64,000 bases of DNA from an uncultured Bacteroidales bacterium (GTDB lineage: Bacteria; Bacteroidota; Bacteroidia; Bacteroidales; Paludibacteraceae). The DNA lies in assembly GCA_900319035.1 (NCBI GenBank), contig ONMU01000002.1, positions 1-64,000 of the forward strand, given 5' to 3'. Below are positions 61,072-64,000 of the stretch, one piece after another (the stretch's first letter is position 1; each line of letters begins with the position of its first letter). The translations under genes and the position numbers were made by a program. The notes under the pieces were generated by a model. That model was not told the DNA's origin, did not search any database, and saw only the letters and a program-made list of their open reading frames with translations.

Positions 61072-62148
61072 ATGTCAAGAACAGAGATTTCAACGATGGG
61101 TGAGTTCGGGTTGATCAAACGGCTCACCAAAGATATAAAACCCGTTCAGCCCAGTACACAAAAGGCTGCAGGAGATGATTGCGCGGTCATGAACTTTGGG
61201 AAAACTAAAAATCTCAAATCCCCTCGTGTGCTGATGACGACCGATATGTTGCTGGAGGGCGTGCATTTCAATTTGGAGTACGTGCCCCTCAAGCACCTTG
61301 GTTACAAGGCAGCGGTGGTTAATTTCTCGGATATATACGCCATGAACGGTACGCCGACCCAGATCACGGTCGGTCTGGGTATCAGCAAACGGTTCTCGGT
61401 TGAGGAGATAGAGGAACTCTATTCCGGTATTCGCCTTGCGTGCGAGCGGTATGGGGTGGATCTTGTGGGCGGAGACACCTGTGCTTCCATGACCGGTCTG
61501 ACGATCTCGATCACCTGTCTGGGCGTAGCGGACGAGAAGGATATCGTCTATCGTAACGGCGCCAAACTTAATGATCTCATCTGCGTCTCCGGCAACCTCG
61601 GAACGGCGTATATGGGGCTTCAACTGCTTGAAAGAGAACTGATGGTTCAGCGTTCCACTAACTATGGAAACAATCCCTCTACGGGAGAGACGGAGGGGAC
61701 GTCTGCCTTTGAAGGCAAAGAGTACCTCTTGGAACGTCAGCTCAAACCCGAAGCAAGACGGGATATTTTGGAGGCCTTGCGCAAAGCAGGGGTCAAACCG
61801 ACGGCGATGATGGACATCTCGGACGGCCTCTCGTCGGAGTTGATGCATATATGTTCGCAGTCGAATGTGGGTTGCTGCATCTACGAGGACAAGCTGCCGA
61901 TCGATTATCAGGCGGCAGCTTTGGCGGAAGAGATGAACCTCAATATCGTCACTTGCGCTCTCAACGGCGGCGAGGACTACGAGCTGCTCTTTACCTGTTC
62001 GTTGGACGACTACGAGAAACTGATTCCGGTGGAGGATCTGTATATCATCGGGCATATTACAAAACCCGAATACGGCTGTAACCTCATCGGTCGTAACGGC
62101 GAAGAACTTGCCCTCAAGGCACAAGGATGGAACGCTTTTGAGAATTAA
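61072..62148 (+). CDS. thiL: Thiamine-monophosphate kinase
   Basis: 358 residues from MSRTEISTMGEFGLI; upstream in-frame ATG codons fall in the promoter. The ATP-grasp-unrelated PurM-like fold shows GDDCAV (34-39), TTDMLLEGVHF (56-66), GGDTCAS, MDISDGLSSEL and NGGEDYELLF. It phosphorylates thiamine monophosphate to the diphosphate. Two tracts look added: TKNLKSP (about 45-51), coded by the AATCTCAAATC repeat, and a longer Ser/Thr/Gly-rich loop at about 191-212. Confidence 0.93.
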   Translation: MSRTEISTMGEFGLIKRLTKDIKPVQPSTQKAAGDDCAVMNFGKTKNLKSPRVLMTTDMLLEGVHFNLEYVPLKHLGYKAAVVNFSDIYAMNGTPTQITVGLGISKRFSVEEIEELYSGIRLACERYGVDLVGGDTCASMTGLTISITCLGVADEKDIVYRNGAKLNDLICVSGNLGTAYMGLQLLERELMVQRSTNYGNNPSTGETEGTSAFEGKEYLLERQLKPEARRDILEALRKAGVKPTAMMDISDGLSSELMHICSQSNVGCCIYEDKLPIDYQAAALAEEMNLNIVTCALNGGEDYELLFTCSLDDYEKLIPVEDLYIIGHITKPEYGCNLIGRNGEELALKAQGWNAFEN

Positions 62149-62167
62149 AAATTAAAAATTAAGAATG
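62143..62167 (+). repeat. AATTA-type repeat carrying the KdsC-like start codon
   Basis: Identical over 25 bases to 4526-4550. It overlaps the last codons of thiL and ends AAGAATG, the start codon of the next gene. A second repeat, AATCTCAAATCTCAATTCTC, follows within codons 3-13 of that gene. Confidence 0.85.
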
Positions 62168-62695
62168 GAAAATCTCAAATCTCAATTCTCAAATCTCAAA
62201 TTGTCGGTCAAGCTGTTCTTGACCGACGTGGATGGTTGCCTGACGGAGGGCGGAATGTATTACACCGCAGAAGGCGAGGTGATGAAGCGTTTCTGTGTCT
62301 ATGACGGTATGGGCATGGTGTGTCTGCAGCAGGCAGGCATCCCTTGCGGCATCTTGACATCCGAGAACTCGATGGTCGTCAAAGCGCGTGCTGAGAAACT
62401 CCAACTGCGTTACCTCTATCTGGGCGTCGGCAGCAAGGTCAACCCCAAAGCCCAAAGCAAATTAGAGGCAGCGAAGGAGATCTGTGCGGAGTTAGGCATC
62501 GGGCTTGAGAGTGTGTGCTTCGTGGGCGATGACATCAACGATGTAGAGCTTCTTTCGGCAGTCGGTTATCCTTGTTGTCCGCCTAACGCACGTCCGGAAG
62601 TACTTGCTGTTCCGGGTATTCGGGTGCTTCAGACACCCGGAGGACAGGGTGCAATACGCGAGATCGCTGATGCGATACTCAACAATAACGACTAA
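62165..62695 (+). CDS. HAD phosphatase of the KdsC family
   Basis: 176 residues. The N-terminal MENLKSQFSNLKLS is coded by a short repeat. The HAD core begins KLFLTDVDGCLTEGG with Asp21 and Asp23, followed by ILTSENS and GDDINDVELL. KdsC removes phosphate from KDO-8-phosphate; close relatives act on sialic-acid-type 9-phosphates. The neighbours, an IspD-family cytidylyltransferase and a glycosyltransferase, suggest surface-sugar synthesis, but KDO metabolism is equally possible. Confidence 0.85.
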   Translation: MENLKSQFSNLKLSVKLFLTDVDGCLTEGGMYYTAEGEVMKRFCVYDGMGMVCLQQAGIPCGILTSENSMVVKARAEKLQLRYLYLGVGSKVNPKAQSKLEAAKEICAELGIGLESVCFVGDDINDVELLSAVGYPCCPPNARPEVLAVPGIRVLQTPGGQGAIREIADAILNNND

Positions 62696-62701
62696 CGACC
62701 A

Positions 62702-63388
62702 ATGACCAACGTAGCAGTCATATTAGCAGGCGGTATGGGGACACGTGTTGGAGGCAACACGCCGAAACAACTCTTGCCTCTCTCGGACGGGCGTTCGGTC
62801 TTGGAACACTCGGTCGATGCCTTTGAAGCGGCTTCGTGTATTGACGAGATCGTCATCGTCATGCACCCCGAATGGATGAAAGAGGCAGAAGAGCTTTGCC
62901 GCCGGAACACATGGCGTAAGGTGCGTCAGATCATCGCCGGAGGCTCCGAACGATGGGAGAGCTCGTGGCACGCCATACAAGCTTTCAGTGGTCAGTTATC
63001 AGATATCAGCCTTTGGCTGCACGATGCGGCACGACCGTTCGTCTCTCAGCGTATCTTGGCGGATGTAGCTAAGGCTCTGGAGACTCATGCGGCGGTGACG
63101 GTTGGCGTTCCTGTGACGGACACCTTATACAAAGTACGAAGGGACGATGTACGAGGCACCAAGGAGGTGGAGACGATTCCTTCAAGGGCGGATTTCATGC
63201 GTGCTCAGACGCCGCAGGCTTTTCATCTGGATGTGCTCAAAGAGGCGTTTGAACGAGCTTTAGCCCAAGGGCAAGTAGCTGTGACTGATGATGTGGGTAT
63301 CGTACAAGCGTACATGCCCGAACAATCAATATTCATCGTTTCCGGAGAGGAAGCGAACCGCAAAATAACTTACGCAGAAGACTTATGA
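62702..63388 (+). CDS. IspD/TarI-family cytidylyltransferase
   Basis: 228 residues. The nucleotide-binding start ILAGGMGTRVGGNTPKQLLP (7-26), HDAARPFVS (107-115), VPVTDT (137-142) and TPQAF-type RAQTPQAFH are the IspD motifs. Activity could be 2-C-methylerythritol-4-phosphate cytidylyltransferase (isoprenoid synthesis) or a polyol-phosphate cytidylyltransferase such as TarI; the setting beside a sugar phosphatase and a glycosyltransferase keeps both open. Residues 96-103 (SGQLSDIS) and 144-153 are repeat-coded additions. Confidence 0.85.
   Translation: MTNVAVILAGGMGTRVGGNTPKQLLPLSDGRSVLEHSVDAFEAASCIDEIVIVMHPEWMKEAEELCRRNTWRKVRQIIAGGSERWESSWHAIQAFSGQLSDISLWLHDAARPFVSQRILADVAKALETHAAVTVGVPVTDTLYKVRRDDVRGTKEVETIPSRADFMRAQTPQAFHLDVLKEAFERALAQGQVAVTDDVGIVQAYMPEQSIFIVSGEEANRKITYAEDL
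62987..63010 (+). repeat. CAGTTATCAGATATCAG repeat inside ispD-like gene
   Basis: AGTGGTCAGTTATCAGATAT encodes SGQLSDI just before the conserved LHDAARPF. It is of the same short-unit type as the CTGAAAT repeats. Confidence 0.6.
63131..63160 (+). repeat. TACAAAGTAC-type repeat inside ispD-like gene
   Basis: TACAAAGTACGAAGG followed by GACGATGTACGAGG encodes YKVRRDDVRG after the conserved VTDT. Its core matches the repeat in the DUF58 gene with one change. Confidence 0.6.
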
Positions 63389-64000
63389 AAATCATCCTTT
63401 TAGGTACTACATATCCATACCGAGGCGGACTTGCAACGTTTAACGAGCGACTCGCACGGCAGTTCCAAGAAGAAGGACACGAGGTCGAACTTTGGACGTT
63501 CACGCTCCAGTATCCCTCTTTCCTCTTCCCGGGCAAGACGCAGTATTCGGCAGAGCAACCCCCTGTCGGACTTGCTATCCGTCGGGAACTGAACTCCTGC
63601 AATCCGTTTAACTGGATCCGTGTCGGTCATCAGATCCGCAAAGCGGCTCCGGACATGCTCATCTGCTGTTATTGGATGTCGTTCTTTGCTCCTTCGTACG
63701 GGCTGATCTCGCGCATCGCCAAACGAAACGGCAAGACGCGTTGCATAGCCCTTGTGCATAACATGATCCCGCATGAGCCTTCGATCCTTGACAAGCTCTT
63801 TGCACCTTATTTCGTGAAGTCGCAAGACGGTTTTGTGGCGCTCTCTGAGAGTGTGGTGAAAGACATAGAAAAAGTTGAAAGTTTAAAGTTGAAAGTTGAA
63901 AGAAGACCGAAGGTATCGTCCCCTCATCCTATCTATGACCATTACGGAGAGCGGATGTCCAAAGCTGCGGCTTGTCAGGCGCTAAATATCCCTGCCGACA
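63385..64000 (+). CDS. Glycosyltransferase (GT4-like), N-terminal part, cut by window end
   Basis: The first 205 codons are present; the frame runs open to the window edge. The start ATG overlaps the stop of the cytidylyltransferase gene (ATGA). The N-terminal Rossmann half is visible: MKIILLGTTYPYRGGLATFN, then ELWTFTLQYPSF, IALVHNMIPHEPS and FVALSESVVKDI, typical of a GT-B glycosyltransferase acting on a surface or lipid-linked glycan. The peptide EKVESLKLKVERR (about 160-175) is repeat-coded and falls in the interdomain helix. Donor and acceptor cannot be told. Confidence 0.85.
   Translation, partial: MKIILLGTTYPYRGGLATFNERLARQFQEEGHEVELWTFTLQYPSFLFPGKTQYSAEQPPVGLAIRRELNSCNPFNWIRVGHQIRKAAPDMLICCYWMSFFAPSYGLISRIAKRNGKTRCIALVHNMIPHEPSILDKLFAPYFVKSQDGFVALSESVVKDIEKVESLKLKVERRPKVSSPHPIYDHYGERMSKAAACQALNIPAD
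63868..63906 (+). repeat. GTTGAAA/GTTTAAA repeat inside the glycosyltransferase gene
   Basis: Units AAAGTTGAA and AGTTTAAAG encode KVESLKLKVE. The peptide KVESLKLK is identical to that at the BatE N-terminus, 43 kb away in an unrelated gene on the other strand. Confidence 0.85.

Overview
The window looks like a chromosome segment of a Bacteroidota bacterium, most likely order Bacteroidales; I cannot name a genus. The reasons are: promoters of the Bacteroidota type (TTTG at -33, TAnnTTTG at -7); a complete batA-E/moxR operon; the type IX secretion translocon gene sprA (sov) directly downstream of ruvA; a DUF5686 outer-membrane protein; PCMD, FISUMP-like and other Bacteroidota-type lipoproteins; and few Shine-Dalgarno sequences. 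No rRNA, tRNA, CRISPR array, transposase or prophage gene was seen.

Layout. 0-5.5 kb (+): the end of an alpha/beta hydrolase, a flavodoxin-fold reductase, a DUF389 membrane protein, glutathione peroxidase, and a queuosine cluster queF-queC-queD-queE closed by a strong terminator. 5.5-10.5 kb: nadC (-), a small secreted ORF overlapping rlmH (+), then a (-) operon PepSY-like protein / EF-hand membrane protein / M23-LysM peptidase. 10.5-20.3 kb (+): rpsA, an unknown lipoprotein, a pullulanase-type lipoprotein, and rimP-nusA-infB. 20.3-28.7 kb (-): moxR, DUF58, a membrane protein and batA-B-C-D-E. 29.2-40.1 kb (+): a giant 3204-residue secreted repeat protein, a CDP-alcohol phosphatidyltransferase and a GtrA protein. 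40.2-45.5 kb (-): an unknown lipoprotein, a DAHP synthase-chorismate mutase fusion, a DUF5686 protein and a small beta-barrel protein. 45.7-49.6 kb (+): a GH73/LysM glucosaminidase, a DUF721 (DciA-like) protein and mutS2. 49.6-58.5 kb (-): ruvA, sprA and a NadR-like kinase. 58.5-61 kb: gene-poor, repeat-rich DNA with a lipoprotein and a DUF4160-DUF2442 pair. 61-64 kb (+): thiL, a KdsC-like phosphatase, an IspD-family cytidylyltransferase and a glycosyltransferase cut by the window edge.

Regulation. At fifteen places a -33 TTTG-like box and a -7 TAnnTTTG box are separated by exactly 20 bp, plus one decayed copy. In four of them the -33 box begins the perfect 14-bp palindrome TTGCATATATGCAA, and others carry near versions. 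Two promoters lie inside intrinsic terminators, with the -33 box in the hairpin loop.

Most unusual. (1) Short repeat families that fill the intergenic gaps also occur in frame inside at least ten protein genes. They encode extra peptides in the DAHP synthase-chorismate mutase (three places), RuvA, the NadR-like kinase, DUF58, the BatA-adjacent protein, IspD (two places), ThiL, and the glycosyltransferase, and they form gene ends in BatE, BatB, GtrA and the KdsC-like protein. (2) A 67-bp element, 91% identical between two copies, lies in two long divergent intergenic regions. Each copy has an AT-rich palindrome upstream, a purine-rich tract downstream, and the same orientation relative to the next gene. 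(3) The giant protein carries an internal PCMD-like block of much lower GC than its surroundings.
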